Below, piece by piece: positions 33,501 to 44,540 of a stretch of DNA of 64,000 bases. The DNA comes from Macrobrachium rosenbergii (Eukaryota; Arthropoda; Malacostraca; Decapoda; Palaemonidae): positions 2,177,969 through 2,241,968 of the forward strand of contig NC_089767.1 of assembly GCF_040412425.1 (NCBI RefSeq), in the 5' to 3' direction. Numbering within the stretch: the first letter of the stretch is position 1; each line of letters begins with the position of its first letter. Under the pieces are notes generated by a model. The model saw only the letters and a program-made list of their open reading frames with translations. It searched no databases and had not been told where the DNA came from. A program made the position numbers and the translations under genes.

Positions 33501-36500
33501 TAAGAGTTTTCATGTCTTATATTAAAAAAGATATTAAAATTGCAGTGCTTTAAAAACCTAAGATCCTAGCTAACGGGTGGACATGAAGGCAGCCGTACAA
33601 GAAGGTCAGTGGCGAGGGATTATAAAATTTAGACCAGAGGCTAAGTGCTGAGACCTACGAGGTTATTGAGCGCTGAAAGGGAAATTGAGAGTGAAGGTGG
33701 TTTGAAAGGTGTAACAGGAGGAAACCCTCGCAGTTGCACTATGAAACAAATGTTAGAAGAGGATGGAAAATAAGATGTAAGACATGAACGGAGGTACAGT
33801 AAAAGTAGTGAACGGAGTTGCAGCTAAAGGCTGAAGGGACGCTGCAAAGGGCCTCAAGTAACGCCTACAGTGCACAGCGTGAGGTGCACTGATGGCACTA
33901 ACCCCCCTATGGAGTAAGGCAAGCCAAGGGTATAAAACTAGGGACAATTCCCAACAGTTTTTCAATATTTCATTACTGAAACGGTGCAATTACACTAATG
34001 CAGCAACTTTTCCGTCTCCGTTCAGGATTCAAATTATGTCATTAAATATCAGTAACAAAGATTTGTCCCACTCTGTGACACAATTGTTTTTACCCGAATA
34101 TTAGAAGCCCCGTAGTTAGCTAGTGCCGTCAATGCACCTCAAGCGGTGCACTGTAGGCATTACTTAAGGTTCTTTGCAGCGCTCCTTCGGCCCCTAGCTG
34201 CAACTCCTTTCGTTCCTTTTACTGAACCTCAATTCATATTCTCATTTTTTCCATCTTGCTATCCACCCTCTCTGACAATTGTTTCATAGTGCAACTGCGA
34301 GGCTTTCCTCCTGTTACACCTTTCAAACATTTCTCACTGAATTTACTCTTCAGCGCTGAATGACCTCATACGCCCCGGCGCTAGGCCTTTTGGCTAAATT
34401 CTATATTCATTCATTCATTCGAATATTAGAAGCTCACCTTCCGTCGTCATCGTCAGTATATTCGTCCCTGACCTCACTGTCGAGGACGGGGGGCTGCGAG
34501 AGGGTCTCGTAATCCTGAGTCGGTGTCCGTCCATTGTTCGGCCTGGGAACAGCAAACATATATTAGCATCTGGATGTCAGGAAAATGAACAGCAAACATG
34601 TTTTAACATCTGGATGTCAGGAAAATGAACAGCAAACATATTTTAGCATCTGGATGTCAGGAAAATGAACAGCAAACATATTTTAGCATCTGGATGTCAG
34701 GAAAATGAACAGCAAACATATTTTAGCATCTGGATGTCACAGCAAACATAAAATGAAAATGAACAAACATATTTTAGCATCTGGATGTCAGGAAAATGAA
34801 CAGCAAACATATTTTAGCATCTGGATGTCAGGAAAATGAACAGCAAACATATTTTAGCATCTGGATGTCAGTACAATGAACAGCAAACGTGTTTTAGCAT
34901 CTGGATGTCAGGAAAATGCAAAATCTGGATGTCAGGAAAAAACATATTTTAGCATCTGGATGTCAGTAAAATGAACAGCAAACGTGTTTTAGCATCTGGA
35001 TGTCAGGAAAATGAACAGCAAACGTGTTTTAGCATCTGGATGTCAGTAAAATGAACAGCAAACGTGTTTTAGCATCTGGATGTCAGGAAAATGAACAGCA
35101 AACATGTTTTAGCATCTGGATGTCAGGAAAATGAACAGCAAACATTTTAGCATCTGGATGTCAGTAAAATGAACAGCAAACGTGTTTTAGCATCTGGATG
35201 TCAGGAAAATGAACAGCAAACGTGTTTTAGCACTTGGATGTCAGTAAAATGAACAGCAAATGTGTTTTAGCATCTGGATGTCAGGAAAATGAACAGCAAA
35301 TATGTTTTAGCATCTGGATGTGAGAAAGGAGTAGTATTCGTGCAGGTAGGAAGTGGCTGTGAGGTGCTCTGTGAAAAGCGCTTGACTTGAGCGATGTTCA
35401 GAGTGAATACGAAGAAGAGGAAGGAAAAAGAGAAACTAAATGCAGTAGAAATTAAATCAAGTAAATTAAATAAAACTATCATACGAACATTATCTCATAA
35501 TTATCGAAGCAGCACGTAAAGATGGAACACTAAATAAATTACTGGAGAAGGATGAATCAACCCAAATCAAGAGAGAGTAAGCAACCTGCAGACACTGCTC
35601 TGGGGAAGTTGATGATGAAGGAACTTGCTGTGAAATGTGTGACGTATGGTTCCATTATGAATGTTCAAGTATCGAGGTCAGATACACACCCATACTTCGT
35701 AGTGATAACATATTGTACATTTGTAATAATTGCATGGGGCCTGAACAAAGAACACACAAAAAACTCATTGAAGATGAACTTGAAGAAATAAAAGGAAACG
35801 CAGAGATGTTAACAAAGCTGATTCAGGTTTCGGCTCAGAAAACTAGTGACGTAATGATCAACATAGATGAAATCCAAAACAAAATTGACAATGTTGATAA
35901 AGATGTAAAGACCATGACAAACATGGACAAAACTTATGCTGAATCACTAAAGACAAAAAAAGTGCTTCTGATCAAATCTACAAACGAAGAGAGCACAGCA
36001 GCTAATGAAAAGAGACAAATTATGAGTAAATAACGGCGCCAGTTGAACAGATTAAAACGACAAGAGATGGACACTTATTTGTGAGATTTCCAGACAGGAA
36101 AAACTTAGAAAAGGCAAAAATGGAGATTCAGAAAATCAACAATATATCAGTAAATGAGATGGGTAAACTTAAACCAAAAATAAAAGTGGTCTATGTCCCG
36201 AAGGATGATGACATTGTCGATAACATTGTAAAGAAAAATCCATGGATAGGTAACCTCTTTTCTGAAAATGACGACCTGAAAATTGTAAAGGAAATGATAG
36301 CCGAAGATGACAAATATAAACACTATATCATCAAATGCACACCAAATATACAAAGGGCTATCTATGATAGAGGTAACAAATTGTGTAAATTGTATAGCCG
36401 TTGCAAAGTATACGACTGTTACATGCCCTACCAATGCTATAAATGTCAGGAATTAGGTCACAGCTCAACAAATTGTAGACATGACCAAGCTTGCCCTGGA

Positions 36501-39500
36501 TGCGGTGAAAATCACAAATCGAATGTGCTAGCAGCATCTTCGAGTGTAAAAATTGTGTAAAGAAAGGTCATAGTGATACTAAATATAAAACATATGATGG
36601 CAGTAAGTACACAATTAAGTGTCAAAGGTGAAAAATAATACGGATCACGGCTTTGACTAATATCTTCCATGCAATTTAATACAAGAAGAAAGCAAATCTA
36701 AAAAGAACTACAGACTCTCCTGTTCTGCAGGAGCTACGATACTGACGAGAAAACACTGAAGGATAATTATAAAATATAAGAAGCACCTTATTTTGAAAAC
36801 GTACAAGGGCTTGCCAGAGGAGGGCTGTACATAAAACCAAACAAAGTGAAACAAAGTGAAAGTGAAAATGAGCAGCAAACATGTTTTAGCACTTGGATAT
36901 CAATAAAATGAACAGCAAACATGTTTTAGCACTTGGATATCAATAAAATGAACAGCAAACATGTTTTAGCACTTGGATATCAGTAAAATAAAATGACTTG
37001 GATATCAATAAAATGAACAGCAAACATGTTTTAGCACTTGGATATCAGTAAAATGAACAGCAAACATGTTTTAGCACTTGGATATCAGTAAAATGAACAG
37101 CAAACATGTTTTAGCACTTGGATATCAATAAAATGAACAGCAAACATGTTTTAGCACTTGGATATCAGTAAAATGAACAGCAAACATGTTTTAGCACTTG
37201 GATATCAGTAAAATGAACAGCAAACATGTTTTAGCACTTGGATATCAGTAAAATGAACAGCAAACATGTTTTACTTGGATATCAGTAAAATGAACAGCAA
37301 ACATGGACTTGGATATCAGTAAAATGACAGCAAACAGCAAACATGCAAACATGTTTTAGCACTTGGATATCAGTAAAATGAACAGCAAACATGTTTTAGC
37401 ACTTGGATAAAATGAACAGCAAACATGTTTTAGCACTTGGATATCAGTAAAATGAACAGCAAACATGTTTTAGCACTTGGATATCAGTAAAATGAACAGC
37501 AAACATGTTTTAGCACTTGGATATCAGTAAAATGAACAGCAAACATGTTTTAGCACTTGGATATCATGTTTTAGCACTTGGATATCAGTAAAATGAACAG
37601 CAAACATGTTTTAGCACTTGGATATCAGTAAAATGAACAGCAAACATGTTTTAGCACTTGGATATCAGTAAAATGAACAGCAAACATGTTTTAGCACTTG
37701 GATATCAGTAAAATGAACAGCAAACATGTTTTAGCACTCACTTGGATATCAGTAAAAAGCAAACATGTTTTAGCACTTGGATATCAGTAAAATGAACAGC
37801 AAACATGTTTTAGCAAACATGTTTTGGATATCAATAAAATGAACAGCAAAAACATGTTTTGAACAGCAAACATGTTTTAGCACTTGGATATCAGTAAAAT
37901 GAACAGCAAACATGTTTTAGCACTTGGATATCAGTAAAATGAACAGCAAACATGTTTTAGCACTTGGATATCAGTAAAATGAACAGCAAACATGTTTTAG
38001 CACCTAGATGTCAGTAAAATGAACAGCAAACAGCAAACATGTTTTGTTTTAGCACTTGGATATCAGTAAAATGAACAGCAAACATGTTTTAGCACTTGGA
38101 TATCAGTAAAATGAACAGCAAACATGTTTTAGCACTGGATATCAGTAAAATGAACAGCAAACATGTTTTGGATATCAGTAAAATGAACAGCAAACATGTT
38201 TTAGATGATATCAGTAAAATGCAAACATGTTTTCACTTGGATATCAGTAAAAGGATCACTATAATGTATTCATAGTATTTTTTCATTAATATGGAACATA
38301 TGAAGATTTGTTTTAGAAGGCAAAGGAGTAAAAATTTAGCAGTTAAACTACTAGGTACTTCATATTTTGGAATATATATAAAATTTAGGCCAAAGGCCAA
38401 GTGGTGGGACTTATGAGGTCATTCAGTGCTGAAGGGGAAATGGAAAGTAAGAGTGTTTGAAAGGTGTAACAGGAGGAAAACATAGCAGTTCCAATGTAAT
38501 ACAACTGTTAGAGAGGGTGGAAAGTCAGATGGAAGAAAGAGAATATGAACGGAAGTACAGTGAAAGGAATGAAAGAGGTTGCAGCTAGGGTCCGAAGGGA
38601 CACTGCAAAGATACCTTAAGTAGTGTCTACAGTGCACCAAGTGAGGTGCACTGACGGCACTAACCCCCCCTAACGGGGATACTTCATATTGAACATGCGT
38701 ACTCCGTTTATGAAGCTGATGTACAGTGTGAGATAAGTGCTGATGTTAATATAAATTACATGTGTGCTAAGCATTTTTAGTTCATATAAAGCATCACAGA
38801 GCAAAGAAGACAGGAAAAAGAAGAAGCATTCTTTCTGTACCTTACATACTGATGATGCAAATCGGCGCCCTGAGCAGCATCGTCCTTGGAGTGACTAGGA
38901 CTGACCACTGGGCTCTCCAGCAGTCTGTACAAAATGCGGATCATCCGCAATTCGGGAATCGAGGTATGCAGTGAGGAGGATCTCTTGCCATGGCCTGAAA
39001 TTCACACAATTTTTTATCAATGAATACGAAGACGAAATATGGATGCAACACTAAAATCATACCCTAAAGACAAGATAAATGAGCCTATGCAAACTCAAGA
39101 ACGAATTAAAAGGCCTGATGGAAGGCGTCACCACAGCACAAACATAAAAGCGACAAAAATAATAAAATAGGAATAACCCATTTCGAGAGTTAAATGATTT
39201 CCTATTAATGATACACTTTGTTTTATATCATATATTTTATATCATATACTAAGATTAATTCACTGTCAGTTCGCTTTAGATCAAGCCAGCCCGTGCTGGC
39301 ACGGGCTCTTGCTCCACGGCAGCCCGTAACATTAAATTCGTTTAGCTTCATGACCTTTGATTATATACATTGTGAAGGACTTCAAATGTCTGATGTCAAG
39401 ATTTTGCTGTATTGTATTACCAATTCACAAATCCATTCTGGGGTTATGCGCTTTATCAACTGGTACACAAATCAGGAACCACGTAGGGAGGTAGTGTCAT

Positions 39501-42500
39501 CAGTGGCACCTCAAGCGGTGCACTGTAGGCATTAATTACGGTTTGCAGCAACCCTTCGGCCCCTAGCTGCAACCCTATCATTCCTATTACTGTACCTCCT
39601 TTCATATTCTCTTCCTTCCATCTTACTTTCCACCCTCTCTTCACAACTGTTTCATAGTGCAACTGCTTTGAGGTTTTCCTCCTGTTACACCTTTCAAACC
39701 TTTACTGTCAATTTCCCTTTCAGCGGTGAATGACCTCATAAGGTCCCAGCGATTGGCCTTTGGCCTAAATTCTATATTCCTTCCTTCCTTCATTTATCAA
39801 CTGGCACGAAAATCAGAAAGCGCCACAGAGGTGCATGAAATGTTATTGACAAAACTACTACTTAATTCCCTTGCAAAACACTACTTATCCAACACACCTT
39901 GAGAACGTTTGCTCGAAAAGAATGCTTAAAAAAATAAGTCGGTGTGGCCTGTAATGACGTAAAGATCAGAGGGTGTTTGCAGCTATAAAAGTTCAAGCCA
40001 ATTCTATTTTTGAGTGGTCTTCGAGTTTTGTATACGGACACCATAATGATATACAAGGTAGGAGGGAAGGGGGCGACAGGTTTGCAGTCAAGGATCCTTA
40101 ATGTATCAGTTGAGTTATTTGAAACTGACATGAAACTGAGTAATAAACAATAACTGTCACAAGCTCTAGCATATAAGATTTAAACTGCTTTTTTTTAGTG
40201 AGTGTACCATTTCTGAAATTGGTCGTCTGCTAAATGAAATGCAGTATATCATGAAGTACAGTATATCATCGAGTCTCTCTCTCTCTCTCTCTCTCTCAGC
40301 AAAAAAGATAAATGGTATAATTATAGAAATACAAAACAAATAGACAAGCATGTTATATATAAAAAATATTTCCTCATTCTCTCTCTCTCTCTCTCAGTAT
40401 CATTAAATGTCTTTTCAGCACTTCGAAGACCAAATTCTGTAGTGGAAATAAAATTCTTATCTTGATACACCTTCATTACTACTCGAAGACATTCCTAGGT
40501 AATTTTTTTCCCTCAAATTATCTGGGTGAAATCTCCGATTATCTCGGTAAATTTCTAAAATTATCTCTATATATTCTCAATTTATCTCGGTAAATTTCTC
40601 AAATTATCTCGGTAAATTCTCAATTTATCTCAGTAATTTCTGAAATTATTGAGGCAAATTTCTCAATTTCGGTAAATTTCTTAAATCACCTATGTAAATT
40701 CTTAAATCATCTCGGTAAACTCTAAAATCATCTCATTAAATTCTCAAATAATCTCGGTAAATTTCTCAAATCATTGAGGTAAATTCTCAAATGATCTCGG
40801 CAAATTTCTCATCTCGGTAAATTCTCGGTATTATTTCACTTATGGACATCCATTGCTTTCAACATAAAAAAGGTTTTCTGTTGTATTATGATGTGATTTG
40901 AATGATTTTGAGGTTTATTTCCATCGCAAATGAATTTATCTTCGGCAAATGATATACTGTATACAAAATTAATAAAATTACGACTTGTAATTTCATAGCT
41001 AATACGGCAAAACTGTGTCAACTGATTACAGTTTTGCCGTATTAGCTATGGAGAGGGGGTGCAGTATTCTGACAAGTCGTAATTTATTAATTTTGTATAC
41101 AGTATATCATTTGCCGGGGAAGGATAAGTATTCATTTGCGATGGAAATAAATCAAAATCATGTAAATCACATCATAATACAACAGAAAAACCTATATTTT
41201 ATGTTGAAAGCAATTAATGTCCATAAGTGAAATAATACCAAATTCTCAAATAATTTAGTAAATTCTCAAATAATTTAGTAAATTCTCAAATTGTCTCAGT
41301 AAATTTCTTAAATTATCTCGGTAAATTCTCAATTTATCTCGATAAATTCCCAATTCATCTCTGTAGATTCTCGATTTATCTCTGTAAATTCACAATTTAT
41401 CTCGATAAATGCTCACATGATCTCGGTAAATTTCTCAAATTATCGAAGTAAATTCTCAAATAACGTCGGTAAATTTCTTAAATCACCTCAGTAAATTCTC
41501 AAATTATATCGGTAAACTCTCAAGTGATCTCGGTAATTTCTCACATGTTCTCAGGAAATTTCACAAATGATCTCACCTGTACTGCAGTATTTAACCCTTT
41601 GCTACTATTGCCCTTCCCAGCCTCAGTCTCAGACTCGTCTGATTTAATTCATAAAATATAAAAATAAGTGAATAATAAAAATACGAAAACCATTCGGGCG
41701 TTTAAAGAATTTTAAAACAAAATTTCAAAATGCTACTTAACTTATTCTGAATTTTAATATACCATTTCAGTGTGTCTATGTGGAAACACGAGTAAATGTA
41801 TTTGTGTGTGTGTTCCAGTATGAGGGCATATGCCTTTGTGCATTTTTTTTTATCTCATTTTCATTCATTTATCACCGTACTGAATGACCTATTTGGCCTC
41901 AGTGCTTGGCCTCTGGGCTAGACCTGGTATTTCATGTAAATCCTTCGAGCTAGCCCTATGAGAGCTGATAGTCAGCTCAGTGGTCTGGTTAAACTATTTT
42001 AATAATAATAATACTTATGTAACGTTTTTAATGCAGTGTCTCCTATACTCTCATTACACTTCCATTCTTTCAAAATTTTACTGTGACTCTGTTCACATCG
42101 GCATAACATCTGAACAATCGAAAAATTAAATGGAAGACTACCACCGCGCCCCCTTGGTTCGGTACTAACTGTTTACGTGCAAAATGGGGACCATGTTTAG
42201 TACTTGCCCCTTGGGAATGAACGTAAAAACATAAATAAAAGACGGTAAATATCATAAACATAAACAGAAGGCATAAACATACAAAAAATCATAAATAAAT
42301 GTCGGTAAATACTCCGGTCGGCGACTTGCCGGAACCAGGCCGCGGTAGTGTTCTTCACTTTTACCTCGAAACCAACTCCCGCGTGCTCCAGGTTACTTTT
42401 CCACAAGACCAGAAGCTGAACAAGTTCAACTTCACATGGCTCACCCAACCTTATCTTCCTCAGATTTTTGCGATACAGCACTTAAATTCGGTTTTGTTTT

Positions 42501-43057
42501 CGCTTCATCACTGGGGATAACAGCCGGGTCACTTTTTAATGCTCAGTCTCATTTGTCCAAGTTATTCTTTATCTCGGCTGGCTAATATTCTGTTTACATC
42601 TGAAGTATCTGCACCTCTTGCTTAAATAATGGTTGACGGACGTACACAGCACAAAAATGACAGTAATATACTATGCAGCTCAGTAACACCGTTGAGATAC
42701 TGGAAGAGGACTCCCCAACCCAACCCCAACAAGGGATACGACTACAGCCCTTGTTTCACGCCATTGCGTCCACGATGGAAAGAAGCTGTCGTACGGGGCA
42801 GAAAAAAAAAACACACACACACAAAACAATTGCACACAAAATGGTAGTATTGATACATCAACTTTGTAAACTACCCTCGGAAAGGGGGCGTGGCTCGGTT
42901 AGGATGTTCCCTTTAACCCGATTTAAACGGCAAAGGAATGCGCAATTTGCTAAAAAAAAAAAAAATAACGTACGTCTGGCATTCGTGACAAGGTTGAACT
43001 GAGTGAAAACGGAGACAGAATTTCAATAGTTGCAACCCAGAAATCCATTTTTTACTG

Positions 43058-43129
<72 letters not shown>

Positions 43130-43581
43130 ACGTTTCCCCTATTCAGGAATAATGAGTTGTGTATTAAGTCATATTTTTACAGTTTCTCTTTGATGTTATT
43201 AATATTTGTCACTGTGAGAGAGAATATTCATTTTTCTCCATCCATTAATAAGTTTAGTTTCTTTTCTAGGACAATAAAATACCTAACTTAAAGCCATCAG
43301 TAAAGAAAATGCTGCATTGTTTTGGGTAATGTATTCAGAGCAATTTCCGTAGTGGCTTCTTTAAACAGAACCGTAATTGTAATTACATATAATTTACATC
43401 GTTTATGTATTATAAGTCATTCAGAGGTTGTCTGTATGGGTTATGTACGCACGTGAAAATACCCTATACAGTGTATTAGACACTTGCTTATAAGGGTTTT
43501 GAGCATATGCTATTTTTAACTTAAGAGGGACCAAACCCCCACTTGAACGTTAATAAAATGTCATTACTTAAAAGAGATTAT

Positions 43582-43616
<35 letters not shown>

Positions 43617-43619
43617 TAT

Positions 43620-43702
<83 letters not shown>

Positions 43703-43809
43703 TTCTTTTGAAGTCAACCGCATTATTTGAGATTAACTTTTTAGTTAGGCTTTGAATCAGTCTATACTTCTTTTTCTCTTCGGATGAGCTTCTCAGAAAT
43801 AAAAGAAAT

Positions 43810-43884
<75 letters not shown>

Positions 43885-44228
43885 TATATAATTTATATAT
43901 GATTCTTTCAGATGTATAGGAACAAAGGTACCTCATACAGGCTCACTTGATCTGGGATTTACTGAAAGACTAAATAAGGAACATCAAACAATGTGCAGCC
44001 TCAACATTTTTGGAAATCCGACAGACTGAATTAGACTGCACCTTGCTCTATTAAGATCTGTATGGCTATACGGAAATGAATAAGACTAAACGAGACAAAG
44101 CGTGAACATCAACAGATGAAAAGGAAACATGAATAAATATGAGAAATAGCACATAAGTACTGGAACAGTAAAAGCAGGTAACAGCTACTCACCCCCTAGA
44201 CAAGCTGGGCCGTAGTTCAGACATCCTT
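30389..44228 (-). CDS. CCHa: CCHamide-type neuropeptide precursor gene, partial (four exons)
   Basis: Four spliced exons on the - strand (44193-44228, 38841-38994, 34438-34542, 30389-30515) join in one frame with intron phases 1, 2 and 2 and canonical GT-AG ends. The joined frame starts [16 protein letters not shown]: two cysteines six residues apart, Tyr-Gly in the loop, then Gly-Gly-His followed by a Gly amide donor and a Lys-Arg cleavage site. This is the pattern of arthropod CCHamide, a disulfide-looped C-terminally amidated peptide acting on a bombesin-receptor-like GPCR in feeding and growth signalling (known for insects). About 120 residues of acidic, repeat-free tail follow. The signal-peptide exon should lie above 44228 and may be outside the window; the stop exon lies below 30389 and was not identified. 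Loop position six is Pro, where known CCHamides carry His. Confidence 0.85.
31411..31745 (-). repeat. Diverged relative of family S
   Basis: The ends resemble family S (AGCCAAGCACTTGGCACTGC; AGGTGCAGCTAGGGGTTGGA), but the middle differs (GGTTGGACAGCCAGGTAAAG). Confidence 0.6.
33024..33322 (+). repeat. Family S copy
   Basis: Full-length: head hairpin TGCACCTCACGTGGTGCA through TGAATGACCTCATAGGTACC. Confidence 0.85.
33622..33910 (-). repeat. Family S copy (inverted)
   Basis: Full-length on the - strand, about 300 bp from the preceding copy and facing it. Confidence 0.85.
34107..34420 (+). repeat. Family S copy next to a CCHamide exon
   Basis: Full-length copy ending about 20 bp before the donor of the exon at 34438 (that is, in the downstream intron of the - strand gene). 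Confidence 0.85.
34438..34542 (-). CDS. CCHa: CCHamide precursor tail exon (acidic)
   Basis: 105 nt between acceptor TGTTCCCAG and donor GTGAGC, phase 2 in and phase 2 out. Encodes [18 protein letters not shown] and ends EYTDDDDG. The acceptor and its upstream tract are the first unit of a 40-bp satellite that runs on from 34543. Confidence 0.8.
34543..35335. repeat. 40-bp satellite, variant A (about 20 units)
   Basis: The unit reads AACAGCAAACATATTTTAGC then ATCTGGATGTCAGGAAAATG on the + strand, period 40. It begins directly at the splice acceptor of the CCHamide exon at 34438-34542. Units near the far end carry CACTTGGATGTCAGTAAAAT, intermediate with variant B. Confidence 0.95.
35577..36632 (+). 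pseudogene. Non-LTR retrotransposon ORF1 fragment (PHD finger, zinc knuckles)
   Basis: A PHD-type C4HC3 finger (CRHC, CEMC, WFHYEC, CNNC) lies at about 35588-35740. It is followed by a coiled-coil-like charged stretch, then, after a frame change near 36030, an RNA-binding-like region with [13 protein letters not shown]. Zinc knuckles follow ([27 protein letters not shown]) across another frame change near 36525. This layout is known for ORF1 proteins of CR1/Jockey-group LINEs, which bind element RNA. No ORF2 follows. It sits between the two satellite blocks, antisense to the CCHamide gene. Confidence 0.7.
36862..38255. repeat. 40-bp satellite, variant B (about 34 units)
   Basis: The unit AACAGCAAACATGTTTTAGC then ACTTGGATATCAGTAAAATG is homologous to variant A, more uniform, with several partial units near 37300, 37740 and 38030. 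Confidence 0.95.
38384..38675 (-). repeat. Family S copy
   Basis: Full-length on the - strand, in a CCHamide intron. Confidence 0.85.
38841..38994 (-). CDS. CCHa: CCHamide exon with amidation and cleavage site
   Basis: 154 nt between acceptor TTTCAG and donor GTACAG. The first two bases complete Gly, then His-Gly-Lys-Arg ends the mature peptide, followed by [20 protein letters not shown] and a Ser/Asp-rich stretch. It ends in phase 2. An upstream alternative donor (GTAAGG, six bases earlier) would give phase 0 and a stop in the next exon, so the GTACAG donor is preferred. Confidence 0.82.
39482..39785 (+). repeat. Family S copy
   Basis: Full-length with head GGCACCTCAAGCGGTGCACT and the usual tail. 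Confidence 0.85.
40495..40826. repeat. ~20-bp degenerate tandem repeat, left block
   Basis: Units of AAATT(A)TCTCGGTAAATTCTC, diverged, run up to the foldback element. Confidence 0.85.
40827..41239. mobile_element. 413-bp foldback element (near-perfect palindrome)
   Basis: Arms 40827-41016 and 41028-41239 are inverted copies with an 11-base loop. The right arm has a ~20-base insertion (GAGAGGGGGTGCAGTATTC). The arms start GGTATTATTTCAC. AAATTCTC lies directly on both outer sides, an 8-bp target duplication or a chance match in the surrounding repeat. No coding capacity. Confidence 0.9.
41240..41580. repeat. ~20-bp degenerate tandem repeat, right block
   Basis: Same unit family and orientation as 40495-40826, resuming after the foldback element. 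Confidence 0.85.
41853..41935 (+). repeat. Family S tail fragment
   Basis: Only CTGAATGACCTATTTGGCCT...CAGTGCTTGGCCTC remains. Confidence 0.5.
41940..42000 (+). repeat. Tail fragment of the second tRNA-derived SINE
   Basis: ATCCTTCGAGCTAGCCCTAT and TCAGCTCAGTGGTCTGGT match the end of 61380-61692. Confidence 0.6.
42160..42260 (+). repeat. Dispersed repeat shared with 16995-17110
   Basis: Second copy of the AAAATGGGGACC...GCCCCTTGGG segment. A weak further echo (TCATAAATAAACGTCGG) lies near 63107. Confidence 0.55.
42270..43050. other. Unassigned sequence in the first visible CCHamide intron
   Basis: An open - strand stretch ([20 protein letters not shown]) near 42310-42450 ends at GAG|GTAAAA but would disrupt the phase-1 join between the microexon and the next exon. 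No function assigned. Confidence 0.4.
43058..43126. repeat. (GA)n microsatellite
   Basis: About 33 GA units. Confidence 0.97.
43588..43895. repeat. (CA)n-(TA)n and second (TA)n microsatellite
   Basis: CA units at 43588-43613, TA to 43700, unique sequence, then TA again at 43813-43895. In the first intron-side region upstream of the CCHamide exon at 38841. Confidence 0.95.
44193..44228 (-). CDS. CCHa: CCHamide microexon encoding the cysteine loop
   Basis: 36-nt exon with a strong acceptor (polypyrimidine TTTTTTCTCTCCACAG ending at 44229) and donor GTGAGT. It starts with the last two bases of a codon (AA, so probably Lys or Glu) and ends with the first base of Gly. It encodes [11 protein letters not shown]. 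Phase matches the next exon exactly. Read in another frame it would also be open, but that frame meets a stop in the following exon. Confidence 0.83.
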
Positions 44229-44264
44229 CTGTGGAGAGAAAAAATATAATATTATAATGGAGGG

Positions 44265-44540
44265 AAGGAATACAGAATTTAGGCCAAGGGCCAAGCGCTG
44301 GGAATTATGAGGTAATTCAGCGCTAAAAGGGAAATTGACAGTAAGAAAGTCTGAAAGGTGTAACAGGAGGAAAACCTAGCAGTTGCACTGGGAAACAATT
44401 GTTAGAGAGGGTGGAAAGTCAGATGGAAGAAAGAGAATATGAACGGAGGTACAGTAAAAGGAATGGAAGAGGTTGCAGCTAGGGGCCTAAGGGACGCTGC
44501 AAAGAACTTTAAGTAATACCTACAGTGCACCCCTACGGGG
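44265..44540 (-). repeat. Family S copy near the CCHamide microexon
   Basis: - strand copy, 37 bp upstream (in gene orientation) of the microexon acceptor. Its head is slightly truncated. Confidence 0.85.

Noticed and set aside
34543..38255. CRISPR-like regular repeats
   Set aside because: Units are contiguous with no unique spacers and the DNA is eukaryotic; this is a satellite.
42197..42481. - strand open stretch [20 protein letters not shown] as an extra CCHamide exon
   Set aside because: Its inclusion would break the exact phase-1 join between the microexon and the exon at 38841-38994, and its acceptor is poor.
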